The notes below the pieces were generated by a model. The model did not search any database and had not been told where the DNA came from. It worked only from the letters and a program-made list of their open reading frames with translations. Position numbers and translations under genes: made by a program. Below, one piece after another: positions 24,901 through 34,414 of a DNA stretch of 64,000 nt (positions are counted from its first letter, which is position 1; each line of letters begins with the position of its first letter). Source of the DNA: Gammaproteobacteria bacterium Ga0077554 (lineage in GTDB: Bacteria; Pseudomonadota; Gammaproteobacteria; Ga0077554; Ga007554); the NCBI GenBank assembly GCA_001464585.1, contig LNFF01000040.1, forward strand, positions 133,267 to 197,266, in the 5' to 3' direction.

Positions 24901-25100
24901 GCCGCAATCTGCTCAAAAGAGAAATGGGGGATATCCGCGCGCTCTTGTGCGTGCTCGATTGTTATCGCGCAAATGTTACCTTTGCTGTCAATATCAAGCA
25001 GCGTATTCTCATCAAGATCTCTGGTTTCGGCAACCTCTGCGGGGCGAAACTCAATATACAGGGTATCCGTGTCCTGGAAATACTGTGTTTCATGGCGCAA
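24897..25100 (-). CDS. DUF2283 family protein, probable TTG start
   Basis: A 67-residue protein containing YFQDTDTLYIEFRPAEVAET and LDENTLLDIDSKGNICAITIEHA, the hallmark of DUF2283 (function unknown, often near toxin-antitoxin loci). There is no in-frame ATG near the expected start. A TTG at 25100 preceded closely by GGAG is the best candidate. The frame runs open much further upstream through the tRNA gene, which cannot be coding. It converges on the RelE-like toxin gene with a 4-base overlap. Confidence 0.7.
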   Translation of the reverse strand: MRHETQYFQDTDTLYIEFRPAEVAETRDLDENTLLDIDSKGNICAITIEHAQERADIPHFSFEQIAA

Positions 25101-25198
25101 AACTCCGGTCAAAAAAAGCGTTGTGAATTGTTTCACCATCAGCATGGGTGATGCGCATGGCGCACCCTGCAAGCGAGGGATCTGAAGTAAACGTGAAA

Positions 25199-25272
25199 TG
25201 GCTGGGGGACTAGGATTCGAACCTAGGTTGACGGAGTCAGAGTCCGCCGTCCTACCACTAGACGATCCCCCA
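25199..25272 (-). tRNA. tRNA-Gln (anticodon CTG)
   Basis: A 74-base cloverleaf on the minus strand. The acceptor TGGGGGA pairs with TCCCCCA, with G as discriminator and an encoded CCA end. The anticodon arm is GCGGA-CTCTGAC-TCCGT, giving CTG, and the T arm contains GGTTCGAATCC. It lies between the DUF2283 gene and the rplM-rpsI operon. Confidence 0.95.
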
Positions 25273-25300
25273 ATTGGACAGGGAATGGGGAAAGGAGAAG

Positions 25301-25341
25301 CATTAGTGGAGCCTGCCCCAACGGGGCAGGCTCCACTAATG
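25301..25341 (-). terminator. perfect 19-bp hairpin after rpsI
   Basis: CATTAGTGGAGCCTGCCCC and its exact complement flank a 3-base loop, starting 7 bases past the rpsI stop. There is no strong T tract on either side, so it may act as an mRNA-protecting hairpin or a weak terminator for rplM-rpsI. Confidence 0.65.
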
Positions 25342-25347
25342 TAAATA

Positions 25348-25746
25348 TTAACGCTTGGAGAACTGTGGGCGTTTGCGTGCTTTGCGCAGACCGACTTTCT
25401 TACGCTCGACTTCGCGGGCATCACGGGTGAGGAAGCCGCCCTTGCGTAACTCAGCGCGCAATTCTTCATTGTAGACCACCAGCGCGCGGGCAATGCCGTG
25501 GCTGATGGCGCCGGCCTGGCCAGTGTTACCGCCGCCGGCAACGCGCACGGTGATGTCCACTGAATCAACCATTTTAACGGCTTCGAGCGGCTGGCGCACC
25601 ATCATGCGTGAGGTTTCGCGGCCAAAGTAGTTATCAATGGCGCGGTCGTTAATGGTGATGACGCCAGTGCCAGGCTTAAGGCGAACCCGCGCTGCGGAGC
25701 TTTTGCGGCGGCCAGTGCCGTAATTTTGTGTTTGTGCTTGTGCCAT
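25348..25746 (-). CDS. rpsI: 30S ribosomal protein S9
   Basis: A 132-residue protein with [17 protein letters not shown] near the start, [19 protein letters not shown] in the middle and the basic tail [12 protein letters not shown] that reaches the ribosomal P site. Length and motifs are standard. It follows rplM, as in most bacteria, after a 75-base spacer that contains a half-copy of the dispersed repeat. Confidence 0.98.
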   Translation of the reverse strand: MAQAQTQNYGTGRRKSSAARVRLKPGTGVITINDRAIDNYFGRETSRMMVRQPLEAVKMVDSVDITVRVAGGGNTGQAGAISHGIARALVVYNEELRAELRKGGFLTRDAREVERKKVGLRKARKRPQFSKR

Positions 25747-25781
25747 TGTTCAGTTCCTGCTAAAAATAACGTGATACGTAA

Positions 25782-25810
25782 AAGATTTCTCGCTACGCTC
25801 GAAATGACAA
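25782..25810. repeat. half copy of the dispersed repeat
   Basis: AAAGATTTCTCGCTACGCTCG followed by AAATGACA, the right half of the family, sits between rplM and rpsI. Confidence 0.6.
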
Positions 25811-25821
25811 CACTTATTGGA

Positions 25822-26250
25822 TCAGATGTCCAAAGGCTTGGGCTGTTGTGCGGCGTGGCAATGTTCAGCGCCGCCAAATACCTTGAGCTTGCGGTACATG
25901 GCGCGGCCCAGCGGATTTTTCGGCAACATGCCTTTGACGGCGATTTCGATGACGCGCTCTGGCGCTTTGTCCAGCAGCTTGCCCAGCGCGATGGTTTTAA
26001 GGTTGCCGATGTAGCCGGTGTGATGATGGTACAGCTTGTCTTGCAGCTTGTTGCCGGTGACATGCAACTTGGCGGCGTTGACCACGACGATGTAATCACC
26101 GGTATCAACGTGCGGGGTGTATTCGGCTTTGTGCTTGCCGCGCAGACGGCGCGCGATTTCAGTGGCCAGGCGACCCAAGGTCTTGCCGGCGGCATCTACC
26201 ACGTACCAGTCACGGCGGACGGTTTCGGGATTTGCGCTGTAGGTTTTCAT
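25822..26250 (-). CDS. rplM: 50S ribosomal protein L13
   Basis: A 142-residue protein with [20 protein letters not shown] at the start, [12 protein letters not shown] and the [23 protein letters not shown] stretch near the middle. It is the first gene of the rplM-rpsI operon. Nothing unusual is visible. Confidence 0.98.
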   Translation of the reverse strand: MKTYSANPETVRRDWYVVDAAGKTLGRLATEIARRLRGKHKAEYTPHVDTGDYIVVVNAAKLHVTGNKLQDKLYHHHTGYIGNLKTIALGKLLDKAPERVIEIAVKGMLPKNPLGRAMYRKLKVFGGAEHCHAAQQPKPLDI

Positions 26251-26363
26251 GGTGTTCGCTCCAAAACTGCAAGGTCAAGATAGATAAAGAGGCAAAATGT
26301 TACATGAGGCGGGGATAATATTCAAGCTATTTACATGACCGCGCCGACATAAAGTTCGTGCGC

Positions 26364-26440
26364 TGTCATTTCGACCATCGGGAGAGATCTTTATTTTATG
26401 GCGCTTCGCGCCAGGATTTCTCGCTTCGCTCGAAATGACA
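26364..26440. repeat. dispersed TGTCATTTCGA palindromic repeat
   Basis: A full copy: TGTCATTTCGACCATCGGG at the left and GCTTCGCTCGAAATGACA at the right, with TGGCGCTTCGCGCCA as an inner hairpin. It lies between rplM and the ABC permease gene. Confidence 0.75.
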
Positions 26441-26462
26441 ACCATCCGAATTTCATTGCGAA

Positions 26463-27242
26463 TCATGATATTAGCCTGCGGCGCAACAATACCGTTGCCA
26501 GCCAGAAAGCGCCTACGGCGTACAGCAGGGGTACCATCAAGTAGAGCAGGGTGAGGCTGGGCAGGGGTTGGCCGGTCATGAGGGGGCGCACTACGTCGAC
26601 GGCGTGCGCCAGGGGCAGCAGTTGCGCGCCAATCCGCACCGCGTCTGGCATACCGTCCAGCGGGAAGAATACGCCGCTGACCAGAAACAGGGGGGTGATG
26701 ACCAGAGTGAAGTAGTAGATGAAGAAGTCGTAACTCTTGGCGAGGGCGGTGACGACCAGCGCCATGGCGCCGAAACACACGCCGATGATGAATACCACCG
26801 GTAATACGCCCAGCGCAGAAGCGTCATGTACTACGCCCAGCAAGGCGGCGACGAGCAGGATGGGGATGGCGCTGATGAGGCTTTTGGTGCCTGCCCAGAG
26901 GATTTCACCCAGCACGATGTCGTCGATGCTGAGCGGCGTGGCGAGCATGCCGCCCCAGGTGTTTTGCACAGCCATGCGGGTGTAGGCGGAATACAGGCCT
27001 TCGAAGCTGGCGGTGTTCATGGCGCTGGCGCAGACGATGCCGGAGGCAAGGAACACGATGTAGGGCAGGCCGTTCACTTCGCCGATAAACCCGCCCAAGC
27101 CGTAGCCCAGCGCCAGTAAATACAGCAGCGGTTCGCCGAAATTGCCGATCAGCGCCGGGCCGGAGAGTTTGCGCCATACGCGCAGGTTGCGCCGCCATAC
27201 CGGCAGCCAGCGCAGGGTGATGGAAGGAAAGGCGCGGCTCAT
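26463..27242 (-). CDS. ABC-2 type permease, NodJ-like
   Basis: A 259-residue membrane protein with six predicted helices. FGEPLLYLLALGYGLGGFIGE and FSSVFFPLDGMP-like wording (here LVSGVFFPLDGMPDAVRIGA) are typical of ABC-2 exporters of the NodJ/daunorubicin type. Its ATG overlaps the stop of the ATPase gene by 4 bases, so the two form one exporter. The cargo is unknown; nodulation is not implied by this family. Confidence 0.88.
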   Translation of the reverse strand: MSRAFPSITLRWLPVWRRNLRVWRKLSGPALIGNFGEPLLYLLALGYGLGGFIGEVNGLPYIVFLASGIVCASAMNTASFEGLYSAYTRMAVQNTWGGMLATPLSIDDIVLGEILWAGTKSLISAIPILLVAALLGVVHDASALGVLPVVFIIGVCFGAMALVVTALAKSYDFFIYYFTLVITPLFLVSGVFFPLDGMPDAVRIGAQLLPLAHAVDVVRPLMTGQPLPSLTLLYLMVPLLYAVGAFWLATVLLRRRLIS

Positions 27243-28186
27243 TCGCGCAGCTCCTTACCGGTGAGCTTGATGAACACATCTTCAAGGTTGGCGCGGCGGT
27301 GCATGAAGTGCAATTCGGGGCAGTGGCGCAGGGCGTCGAGCAGCGGGCGTTCGTCGGCAAGGTAGCAAAACAGGGTTTCGCCGGAATGTTCACTGCGCTG
27401 TATAAATTGCTGGCCGATGCTGTTAAACCATTCGTCCATGCCACGCCCGTGGATTTCGACGACATGCGGTTCGATGTGCTGCTGCACCAGCTCGGCCGGG
27501 CTGCCGCTGACGAGGATGCGGCCGCTGTCGATAATCACCAGCCGGTCACACAGGCGCTCGGCCTCCTCCATATAATGAGTGGTGAGGATCAGCGATTTAC
27601 CTTGCGCCAGCAGGGTGCGCAGCCGCTGCCAGATGAGCTGGCGCGCCTGCGGGTCGAGGCCGGTGGTGGGCTCGTCGAGAATCAGCAAATCAGGGTCGTT
27701 GATCAGCGCGCGCGCCAGCGTCAGGCGGCGTTTCATGCCGCCCGAGAGGGTGCCGATGCCAGCGTGCGCTTTGGCCTCAAGGTTGGCGAAGGCCAGCAGC
27801 TCGGTGATGCGGGCGTCCAGTGCGGCACCGCGCAAACCAAAATAGCTGGCATAGGTGGAGAGGTTTTCCAAGACGGTAAAATCAGGGTCAAGATTGTCTT
27901 GCTGCGGCACCACGCCAAGGCGCAGATGCATCTGACGCGCCTGTTGCGGAATGGGATAGCCGAGTACGTTAAGCTCTCCGGCGCTGGGCAGGGTGGCGCC
28001 CATCAACATGCGCAAGGTGGTGGTTTTGCCCGCGCCGTTCGGCCCGAGCAGGCCAAAGCATTCGCCGCGCCGCACCGACAAATCCAGGTTATCGACGACG
28101 GTTTGCGTGCCGTAACGCTTGGTGAGGCCGCGCGCTTCGACTACGAGATCAGGCAGATCGGGCAACATTTTTGGATCGTGGCGCAT
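27239..28186 (-). CDS. ABC transporter ATPase, NodI-like
   Basis: A 315-residue ATPase with Walker A GPNGAGKTT (about 50-58), signature LSGGMKRRLTLA, Walker B DLLILDEPTTGLDP and the switch histidine in LTTHYMEEAERL. The C-terminal 90 residues form the extension seen in NodI/CcmA-type exporters. It partners the permease at 26463-27242. A second, probably non-coding, open frame of over 400 codons runs antisense to it. Confidence 0.92.
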   Translation of the reverse strand: MRHDPKMLPDLPDLVVEARGLTKRYGTQTVVDNLDLSVRRGECFGLLGPNGAGKTTTLRMLMGATLPSAGELNVLGYPIPQQARQMHLRLGVVPQQDNLDPDFTVLENLSTYASYFGLRGAALDARITELLAFANLEAKAHAGIGTLSGGMKRRLTLARALINDPDLLILDEPTTGLDPQARQLIWQRLRTLLAQGKSLILTTHYMEEAERLCDRLVIIDSGRILVSGSPAELVQQHIEPHVVEIHGRGMDEWFNSIGQQFIQRSEHSGETLFCYLADERPLLDALRHCPELHFMHRRANLEDVFIKLTGKELRE

Positions 28187-28204
28187 TTTCGGATGGTGGT
28201 GTAT

Positions 28205-28513
28205 TCACAACTTCAAGCGCTCTACCACCCGCCCGTGGCCGAGGTGTTCTTCGATGATTTCGTCGATGTCGGTCTGGTCGACATAGGTGTACCATACACC
28301 TTCGGGATAGACGACCAGCACCGGGCCTTCGTCGCAGCGATCCAGGCAACCGGCATTATTGATGCGCACTTCGCCCTTGCCGCTCAGGCCCAACTCTTTG
28401 GTGCGCTGCTTGGCGTAGTCACGCATCGCCTGGGCGTCGTGGCTCTGGCAGCAGGCGCGGCCATCGGTGCGTTGATTGGTGCAAAAGAAAACGTGATGGC
28501 GATAATAAGACAT
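28205..28513 (-). CDS. thioredoxin-fold [2Fe-2S] ferredoxin
   Basis: A 102-residue protein with cysteines in HVFFCTNQRTDGRACC and AGCLDRCDEGP, the C-x8-12-C...C-x3-C pattern of thioredoxin-like ferredoxins. VYPEGVWYTYV and a terminal helix (DEIIEEHL) complete the fold. It precedes the ABC exporter with an 18-base gap and may be co-transcribed. Its electron partner is unknown. Confidence 0.88.
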   Translation of the reverse strand: MSYYRHHVFFCTNQRTDGRACCQSHDAQAMRDYAKQRTKELGLSGKGEVRINNAGCLDRCDEGPVLVVYPEGVWYTYVDQTDIDEIIEEHLGHGRVVERLKL

Positions 28514-28571
28514 GGGATGGCACGCGGCGAGTTAAAATGGGTGCGTGAATTATAAAGGAAACCCTGAAGCG

Positions 28572-28600
28572 TGTCATTTCTCCCTACGGTCGAAATGACA
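28572..28600. repeat. short copy of the dispersed repeat
   Basis: TGTCATTTCTCCCTACGGTCG followed by AAATGACA, a minimal palindrome between the ferredoxin gene and the divergent glcF. Confidence 0.65.
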
Positions 28601-28677
28601 GCACACCGCGCATCTAAAGGCACCTAAAGAAAAACCGTCTTCCTGCCTACATGGAATTACTTTATCCTTGTGTTGCC

Positions 28678-29943
28678 ATGAATCTACCTGTAACTGATTT
28701 GCTAAAGCACACCGACCGTTGCGTAAAATGCGGCCTGTGCTTGCCGCATTGCCCTACCTACGGCAAAACGCAGAATGAAGGCGAATCGCCACGCGGACGC
28801 ATCGCGCTGATCGAAGGGCTGGCGAATGGGCGGCTCGCGCTCACGCCGCGCCTGGAAGCGCATCTGGACAGTTGCCTGACGTGTCGCGCCTGCGAAAACG
28901 TGTGCCCCTCTGAGGTGCAATACGGCACGATTATCGACGCCGGGCGCGCGCTGGTGGCTGCCCATCGTCCGCCGCGCACACACGAAAAAGTGCTGAATAG
29001 GTTGATTACCCGTAAACCACTGCTGCGACTGGGTGCGCGGTTGTTATGTTTTTATCAACACTCGAGCCTGCATCGCCTGGTGCGTGGCAGCGGACTGCTG
29101 AAGTTGACCGGCATGACACGGCTTGATGCGCTGCTACCGCCCATCCTGCCTGTGCGCACCTTGCAGGAATACTACTCGCCCCTTGGCGTTGACAAGCGCG
29201 GCGATGTGGCGTTGTTTACTGGCTGTGTCGCCAGCGTCATCGACACGCAGACGCTCAACGCGGCGATAGGCCTGCTGACGGCGTGCGGCTATGGCGTGTA
29301 TGTGCCGCGCACGCAAGGCTGTTGCGGGGCGCTACACATGCACAGCGGCGCACCACAACAGGCGCATGCGCTGGCGATGCGGAACCTTGAAGCTTTTAAC
29401 GGATTAAAGATCGACGCCATCATCTCCACCGCCAGCGGTTGCGGCGCGCCGCTGACGGAATACCATAAAATGGACGAAAGTGATGGGGGATTGAAAAAAT
29501 TTTCAGAAAAGGTGCGCGACATCAGCGAATTTCTCGCCAGCATCCCCTGGCCGGAAAACGTCACTTTTGCGCCGCTGGAGCAACGCGTTGCGGTGCATGA
29601 GTCGTGCAGCCTGCGCCATGTGCTGCATCAACATGCCCACCCTTACACTTTGTTACGCAGGATTCCCGGCATAGATGTGGTGGCGCTGCCCGGCAATGCG
29701 CAGTGCTGCGGCGCGGCAGGCACTTACATGATCACTCAGCCGGTGATGGCGGATGCGTTGCGCAAGGATAAGCTGGCGGCACTGGAAAGCAGCACCGCGC
29801 AACTCCTGGTCACGTCCAATATAGGCTGCGCCCTGCATATTGCCGCCGGGCTGCGCGAGGCCGGACAGGAAATTGAGGTGATCCATCCAGTGACCTTGCT
29901 GGCGCGGCAACTTCAACCCAGATTTTCAGACACACAGGCTTGA
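28678..29943 (+). CDS. glcF: glycolate oxidase iron-sulfur subunit-like protein
   Basis: About 421 residues from the ATG at 28678 (an in-frame ATG lies 27 bases upstream). Two 4Fe-4S motifs, CVKCGLCLPHCPTYG and CLTCRACENVCPSEV, are followed by two CCG-type domains with GCCGALHMHSG and QCCGAAGTYM. This is the layout of GlcF and related heterodisulfide-reductase-like subunits that pass electrons from the GlcD/GlcE flavoproteins. Neither glcD nor glcE is next to it here. The stop codon overlaps a TTG of the coq7 frame. Confidence 0.85.
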   Translation: MNLPVTDLLKHTDRCVKCGLCLPHCPTYGKTQNEGESPRGRIALIEGLANGRLALTPRLEAHLDSCLTCRACENVCPSEVQYGTIIDAGRALVAAHRPPRTHEKVLNRLITRKPLLRLGARLLCFYQHSSLHRLVRGSGLLKLTGMTRLDALLPPILPVRTLQEYYSPLGVDKRGDVALFTGCVASVIDTQTLNAAIGLLTACGYGVYVPRTQGCCGALHMHSGAPQQAHALAMRNLEAFNGLKIDAIISTASGCGAPLTEYHKMDESDGGLKKFSEKVRDISEFLASIPWPENVTFAPLEQRVAVHESCSLRHVLHQHAHPYTLLRRIPGIDVVALPGNAQCCGAAGTYMITQPVMADALRKDKLAALESSTAQLLVTSNIGCALHIAAGLREAGQEIEVIHPVTLLARQLQPRFSDTQA

Positions 29944-29975
29944 CCGATACGCACGCGCCACGTATCGTGACTCCT

Positions 29976-30614
29976 ATGCGCCATTACTCCCCCATCGACC
30001 ATCTGCTGATTAACCTCGACCAGGCATTGCGTACCGTGGCGGGAAAACCATCGGTGACGGAGCGCGCCAATCCGGCAGACGCCCATGCCGAAAGCGAACT
30101 GAGCGCCGCGCAGAAACAAACGGTAGCACGCTTGATGCGCGTCAATCATGCCGGTGAAGTGGCGGCACAGGCGCTGTATCAGGGGCAGGCGCTCACCGCG
30201 CACTTAACCGAGGTGCGCGAAAAAATGCAGCGTGCCGCGCAGGAAGAAAATGACCATCTGGCCTGGTGCGAAACGCGCATTAAAGAACTGGACAGCCACA
30301 CCAGCGCATTGAATCCGGCATGGTATATTGGCTCTTTCGCGATTGGCGCGCTGGCCGGTCTGGCGGGGGATAAGTGGAGCCTGGGGTTTGTGGCGGAAAC
30401 CGAACATCAGGTGGTGAAGCATCTGGAAGAACACTTGCGGCAGTTGCCGCCGCAAGACGTTAAAAGCCACGCGATACTCGAACAGATGCGGCGCGACGAA
30501 AGCCACCACGCCACCACGGCGCTGGAAGCAGGCGGCGCGCCACTGCCTACCCCCATCAAGCATTTGATGCAGCTTACATCACAGGTGATGACGCGTACTG
30601 CCTATTGGCTGTAG
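29976..30614 (+). CDS. coq7: 2-polyprenyl-3-methyl-6-methoxy-benzoquinone monooxygenase
   Basis: A 212-residue di-iron hydroxylase of ubiquinone synthesis. Carboxylate motifs EENDH and DESHH and the sequence RVNHAGEVAAQALYQGQ are characteristic of Coq7. The ATG at 29976 opens MRHYSPIDHLL, as in relatives; a TTG at 29940 is the only earlier start. It shows that the organism makes ubiquinone using oxygen. It lies directly after glcF on the same strand. Confidence 0.94.
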   Translation: MRHYSPIDHLLINLDQALRTVAGKPSVTERANPADAHAESELSAAQKQTVARLMRVNHAGEVAAQALYQGQALTAHLTEVREKMQRAAQEENDHLAWCETRIKELDSHTSALNPAWYIGSFAIGALAGLAGDKWSLGFVAETEHQVVKHLEEHLRQLPPQDVKSHAILEQMRRDESHHATTALEAGGAPLPTPIKHLMQLTSQVMTRTAYWL

Positions 30615-30632
30615 AGTACCCCATTCCACCCC

Positions 30633-30733
30633 TGTCACTCCGAGTGTAGCGACGACTGCATGGATGCAGGACAACGCTGGGGACAGTTGCCGAGGACTCT
30701 TAAGCAAGATCCCTCACTACGTTCGGGATGACA
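30633..30733. repeat. diverged dispersed repeat
   Basis: TGTCACTCCGAGTGTAGCGA at the left and CACTACGTTCGGGATGACA at the right. It lies between convergent coq7 and fbp. Confidence 0.55.
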
Positions 30734-30812
30734 TCAAGAATGGCAATAAACGCCACGCAGGGATGAACGGGGACAATTACTGCGCGCAGTGAGAAACCCG
30801 GCCTAACGAAGC

Positions 30813-31820
30813 TTAGCCTTCAGTGTGATAAGCCACTACACGATCGACTTCATTCTTTGAACCCAGGATCACCGCAATGCGCTGATGCAATTCTGTAGGC
30901 TGCACACCCATAATGCGTTCGCGGCCAGTGGAGCACACGCCCCCGGCTTGCTCGATGATGAATGACATGGGGTTGGCTTCATACATCAGGCGCAAACGGC
31001 CGGCTTTGGTCGGATCCTTGGTGTCGCGCGGGTACATGAAAATGCCGCCGCGATTCAAAATGCGATGCACTTCGGCCACCATCGACGCCACCCAACGCAT
31101 ATTGAAATTTTCCTTGCGCGGACCGTCTTTACCGGCCAGGCACTCGTCGATGTAACGCTTCACCGGCTTTTCCCAGAAACGTGAATTGGATGAGTTGATG
31201 GCGAATTCACGGGTATCCACCGGCACGCGCAGATTGGCCTGCGTCAACACAAATTCACCGATGCTTTTATCCAGCGTAAAGCAGTTGACGCCATGACCGG
31301 TGGTCAACACCAACAAGGTGGACGGGCCATATAAAGCGTAACCGGCGCACACTTGCTGGGTGCCAGGCTGCATGAAGTCTTTGGCGGTCGGGTTGGTGAC
31401 ACCGGCCGGGCAACGCAGAATCGAGAAGATAGTGCCAACTGAAATGTTTACGTCGATATTCGATGAGCCGTCCAGCGGATCAAACAACAACAGGTATTTG
31501 CCCTTCGGGTACTGCGCCGGAATCGGGTAGATCTCGTCCATTTCTTCCGAGGCCATGGCGCCCAGGTAACCGCCGCGCTCGGTGGCGGCGATCATGATGT
31601 CGTTGGAGATGATGTCGAGCTTTTTCTGCGTTTCGCCCTGCACGTTTTCAACGCCCGCGCTGCCCAGCATCCCCGCCAGCGCGCCCTGGCTGATGGCATG
31701 TGACAGGCTCTTGCAGGCCACTACAACGTCATTGACCAACGCTGGCAGGTCGTTGTCTGTGCCGCCGAGGCGACGCTGTTCTTCGATAAGAAACTGGTTA
31801 ACGGTAGTACCGATTTGCAT
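30813..31820 (-). CDS. fbp: fructose-1,6-bisphosphatase class I
   Basis: About 335 residues from the ATG at 31820, chosen because AAGGAAA lies just upstream. [12 protein letters not shown] is the metal-binding signature, and RYIDECLAG and [10 protein letters not shown] are conserved. It dephosphorylates fructose-1,6-bisphosphate in gluconeogenesis or the Calvin cycle. It stands alone here with no cbb genes nearby. An open extension upstream to 31886 is not needed. Confidence 0.96.
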   Translation of the reverse strand: MQIGTTVNQFLIEEQRRLGGTDNDLPALVNDVVVACKSLSHAISQGALAGMLGSAGVENVQGETQKKLDIISNDIMIAATERGGYLGAMASEEMDEIYPIPAQYPKGKYLLLFDPLDGSSNIDVNISVGTIFSILRCPAGVTNPTAKDFMQPGTQQVCAGYALYGPSTLLVLTTGHGVNCFTLDKSIGEFVLTQANLRVPVDTREFAINSSNSRFWEKPVKRYIDECLAGKDGPRKENFNMRWVASMVAEVHRILNRGGIFMYPRDTKDPTKAGRLRLMYEANPMSFIIEQAGGVCSTGRERIMGVQPTELHQRIAVILGSKNEVDRVVAYHTEG

Positions 31821-31900
31821 AATATTTCCTTGGAGCCAAAGGTTAAGTTCTGACGCTATTATCCTTGGTTTTGGCGATAAAATCAAAACCGAAGAAAATA

Positions 31901-32566
31901 TCAGCTTTTTACCCGCACTGGCAAAGCGTTAATGTTATTTTGGCGCAAGTCGCCGAGCATTTTGTTGAGTTGATCCATGTCTTTGAAAGGGCCGAGGCGC
32001 ACCCGGTACCAGGTGTCATCCTCGACAGTGACAGGCTCGATTTTGGCTTCCATGCCAAGCAGGGCGAGCCGGGCTTTCAGGGTGTCGGCATCGGCCATAT
32101 TTTTGAATGATCCGGCTTGCAGAAAGTAAGCGCCAGGCGCCATGGCGCGGGCGGCGTTTTTGGCCTCTTTGGCAGGGACGATCACTTCCATTTCAGGAAG
32201 GATGGTGTAGAACTCAAAACGCGGCTTCTGTGCGGTGGCCGATCCAGGTGTGGCGCTGGACTTTGGATCAGCTTTATTTTTGGTCGCTCCCGGCATCCTG
32301 GACCCCTCGCTTCGCTCTCCCGCGACACTAGCGGAACCCTTCGCTTGCGCTCTTCCCTGCGCGTCGTCAGGTTTTTTTGGTGTGGCTGTTTCTGCGGCCT
32401 GGGACGTCTCAACATTACCAGACGAAACCGCAGGCCGCTTGTCCAGCCAGATTAAAAAGGCAATGAACAGCCCGATCGCCAGACCGCTGATCAGCCACAC
32501 CCAACCCGGCACGGGAGCACGTGCGGGGGATTTTTTTTTCCAGGTACCTTTATAGTCGCGGGCCAT
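31901..32566 (-). CDS. SPOR-domain protein, FtsN/DedD-like
   Basis: A 221-residue protein with a short cytoplasmic basic start, one transmembrane helix (about 22-40), a long low-complexity linker and a C-terminal SPOR domain (about 145-220; [31 protein letters not shown]). SPOR domains bind denuded peptidoglycan at the division site. It follows argS, an arrangement common in gammaproteobacteria. Part of the linker is encoded by CTTCGCTC-rich DNA resembling the local repeats. Confidence 0.85.
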   Translation of the reverse strand: MARDYKGTWKKKSPARAPVPGWVWLISGLAIGLFIAFLIWLDKRPAVSSGNVETSQAAETATPKKPDDAQGRAQAKGSASVAGERSEGSRMPGATKNKADPKSSATPGSATAQKPRFEFYTILPEMEVIVPAKEAKNAARAMAPGAYFLQAGSFKNMADADTLKARLALLGMEAKIEPVTVEDDTWYRVRLGPFKDMDQLNKMLGDLRQNNINALPVRVKS

Positions 32567-32604
32567 GGCTCAGGCCGCGCCGGAAAATCGTTGCAGTGAA
32601 AACA

Positions 32605-34362
32605 TCACATGGTTTCGGGGGCAGATACGCCCAGCAGCGTTAATCCGTTATGCAGCACCTGGCGCGTAGCGACAATCAAATTGAGCCGTGCATTGCGCAA
32701 CGCGGCATCGTCAACAATAAACATATGCGCGTTGTAGTAGGTGTGAAAGTCGTTGGCAAGATCACGCAGAAAATGCGCGAGCTGGTGCGGCTCGTGATTC
32801 AGCGCGGCGCTTTCCAGCACTTCAGGATAACGTGACAACGCCAGCATCAATGCCTGTTCGTGGCTTTCTTGCAGGCGATGCAGGCTGGAGCGGCCTTGCG
32901 TTTCGCTCCAGTGCAATGCTTTGTCCTGCAACTGACGAATGACGCTGCAAATGCGTGCGTGCGCATATTGTATGTAGTAGACGGGGTTGTCACTGGACTG
33001 TGATTTGGCAAGATCCAGATCAAAGTCCAGATGCTGTTCGCACTTGCGCAACACATAGAAAAAACGTGCGGCGTCATTCCCGACTTCATGGCGCAGTGAG
33101 CGCAATGTCACAAACTCACCGGACCGCGTCGACATCTGCATTCTTTCACCACCACGGTAAAGAATGGCGAATTGCACCAGCAGCACGTCGAGCCGCGACG
33201 CGTCATAACCCATGGCAGTGAGCGCCGCTTTGACGCGCGGCACATAGCCGTGATGGTCGGCGCCCCACACATCAATGACGCGCTCAAAGCCACGTTCGAG
33301 CTTATCCATGTGATAAGCGATGTCGGCGGCGAAATAGGTTTTCTGGCCATTGTCACGCACGACTACGCGGTCTTTTTCGTCGCCATAATCCGTGGAACGA
33401 AACCATAGCGCGCCGTCCTGCTCATACATGTGGCCACTGGCTTTGAGGCGATCTACGGCGCGATCTACCGCGCCGCTTTCATACAGCGAACGCTCCGAAT
33501 ACCAGGTGTCGTAGTTGACGCCGAACTCGCGCAAGTCTTCACGAATATCGTTGAGGATGTCATTCAACCCCAGATCAAACATCTGGCGATAGGCGGCGGC
33601 ACCGAGCAGGTGTTTGGCGCGCGCGATCAGGGCGTCGATGTGATCTTCCTTGTCGCCACCGGCGGGCTCATCAAGCGGCAAGTCTTGCATCACTGCGGCA
33701 CCCACATGACGCAGGCTATCGCCCTGCTGTTGATGCAGTTTTGCGGCGATGTCACGCACGTATTCGCCTTTGTAACCGTTGGCAGGAAACACTAAACTCT
33801 CGCCGCACAGTTCCAGATAACGCAGCCACACACTGGTGCCGAGAATATCCATTTGACGACCAGCATCGTTAACATAATATTCACGATGTACGGTGTAACC
33901 TACAGCTTCCAGCAAGTCTGCAACCACCGCGCCATACGCCGCGCCGCGTCCATGCCCCACATGCAGCGGCCCGGTGGGATTCGCTGACACGAATTCCATA
34001 TGGATGCTGCGATTCGCGCCCACGGTGCTAAGCCCATACTGCGGCCCCGCCGTGAGGATGTCAGTAATGACACTCTGAAAAGCTGCGGGCGTCATATAGA
34101 AATTAATAAACCCCGGACCTGCGATTTCGACCTTGGCGATTTTGTCGGACACCGGCAGCGCCGCCACAATTTTTTCAGCGAGGTCACGTGGCTTGCAGCG
34201 CGCAGCCTTCGCCAGCGTCATCGCTATATTACTGGCAAACTCGCCATGATTACGGTCACGGGTGCGCTCAACCGCGATGCGCGGCGGTGCCTCAGTCAAA
34301 TCGTTGCTGCCCTGCAACTCAGCCAGGGCGCTTGCAAGCAGGTGCTCAATATGGTGTTTCAA
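32605..34362 (-). CDS. argS: arginyl-tRNA synthetase
   Basis: A 585-residue class I synthetase. An N-terminal Add-1 domain is followed by [11 protein letters not shown] (HIGH motif), the catalytic core, and a C-terminal anticodon-binding helical domain ending [17 protein letters not shown]. The KMSKS position is replaced by MSTRSGEFV-type wording, as usual in bacterial ArgRS. The length is standard. Confidence 0.97.
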   Translation of the reverse strand: MKHHIEHLLASALAELQGSNDLTEAPPRIAVERTRDRNHGEFASNIAMTLAKAARCKPRDLAEKIVAALPVSDKIAKVEIAGPGFINFYMTPAAFQSVITDILTAGPQYGLSTVGANRSIHMEFVSANPTGPLHVGHGRGAAYGAVVADLLEAVGYTVHREYYVNDAGRQMDILGTSVWLRYLELCGESLVFPANGYKGEYVRDIAAKLHQQQGDSLRHVGAAVMQDLPLDEPAGGDKEDHIDALIARAKHLLGAAAYRQMFDLGLNDILNDIREDLREFGVNYDTWYSERSLYESGAVDRAVDRLKASGHMYEQDGALWFRSTDYGDEKDRVVVRDNGQKTYFAADIAYHMDKLERGFERVIDVWGADHHGYVPRVKAALTAMGYDASRLDVLLVQFAILYRGGERMQMSTRSGEFVTLRSLRHEVGNDAARFFYVLRKCEQHLDFDLDLAKSQSSDNPVYYIQYAHARICSVIRQLQDKALHWSETQGRSSLHRLQESHEQALMLALSRYPEVLESAALNHEPHQLAHFLRDLANDFHTYYNAHMFIVDDAALRNARLNLIVATRQVLHNGLTLLGVSAPETM

Positions 34363-34414
34363 GGGGACTTCCTAAAGTAGATCATCTGCCTGGTTTATGC
34401 GGATGTTATCTATT

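Noticed and set aside
24897-25568. A 223-codon reading of the DUF2283 gene.
   Set aside because: It would run through the tRNA-Gln gene and the rpsI hairpin; only the last 67 codons resemble the family.
27299-28555. A 418-codon open frame on the plus strand opposite the ABC ATPase and ferredoxin genes.
   Set aside because: The minus-strand genes have clear Walker and cysteine motifs; the antisense product matches nothing and is a by-product of GC-rich coding DNA.
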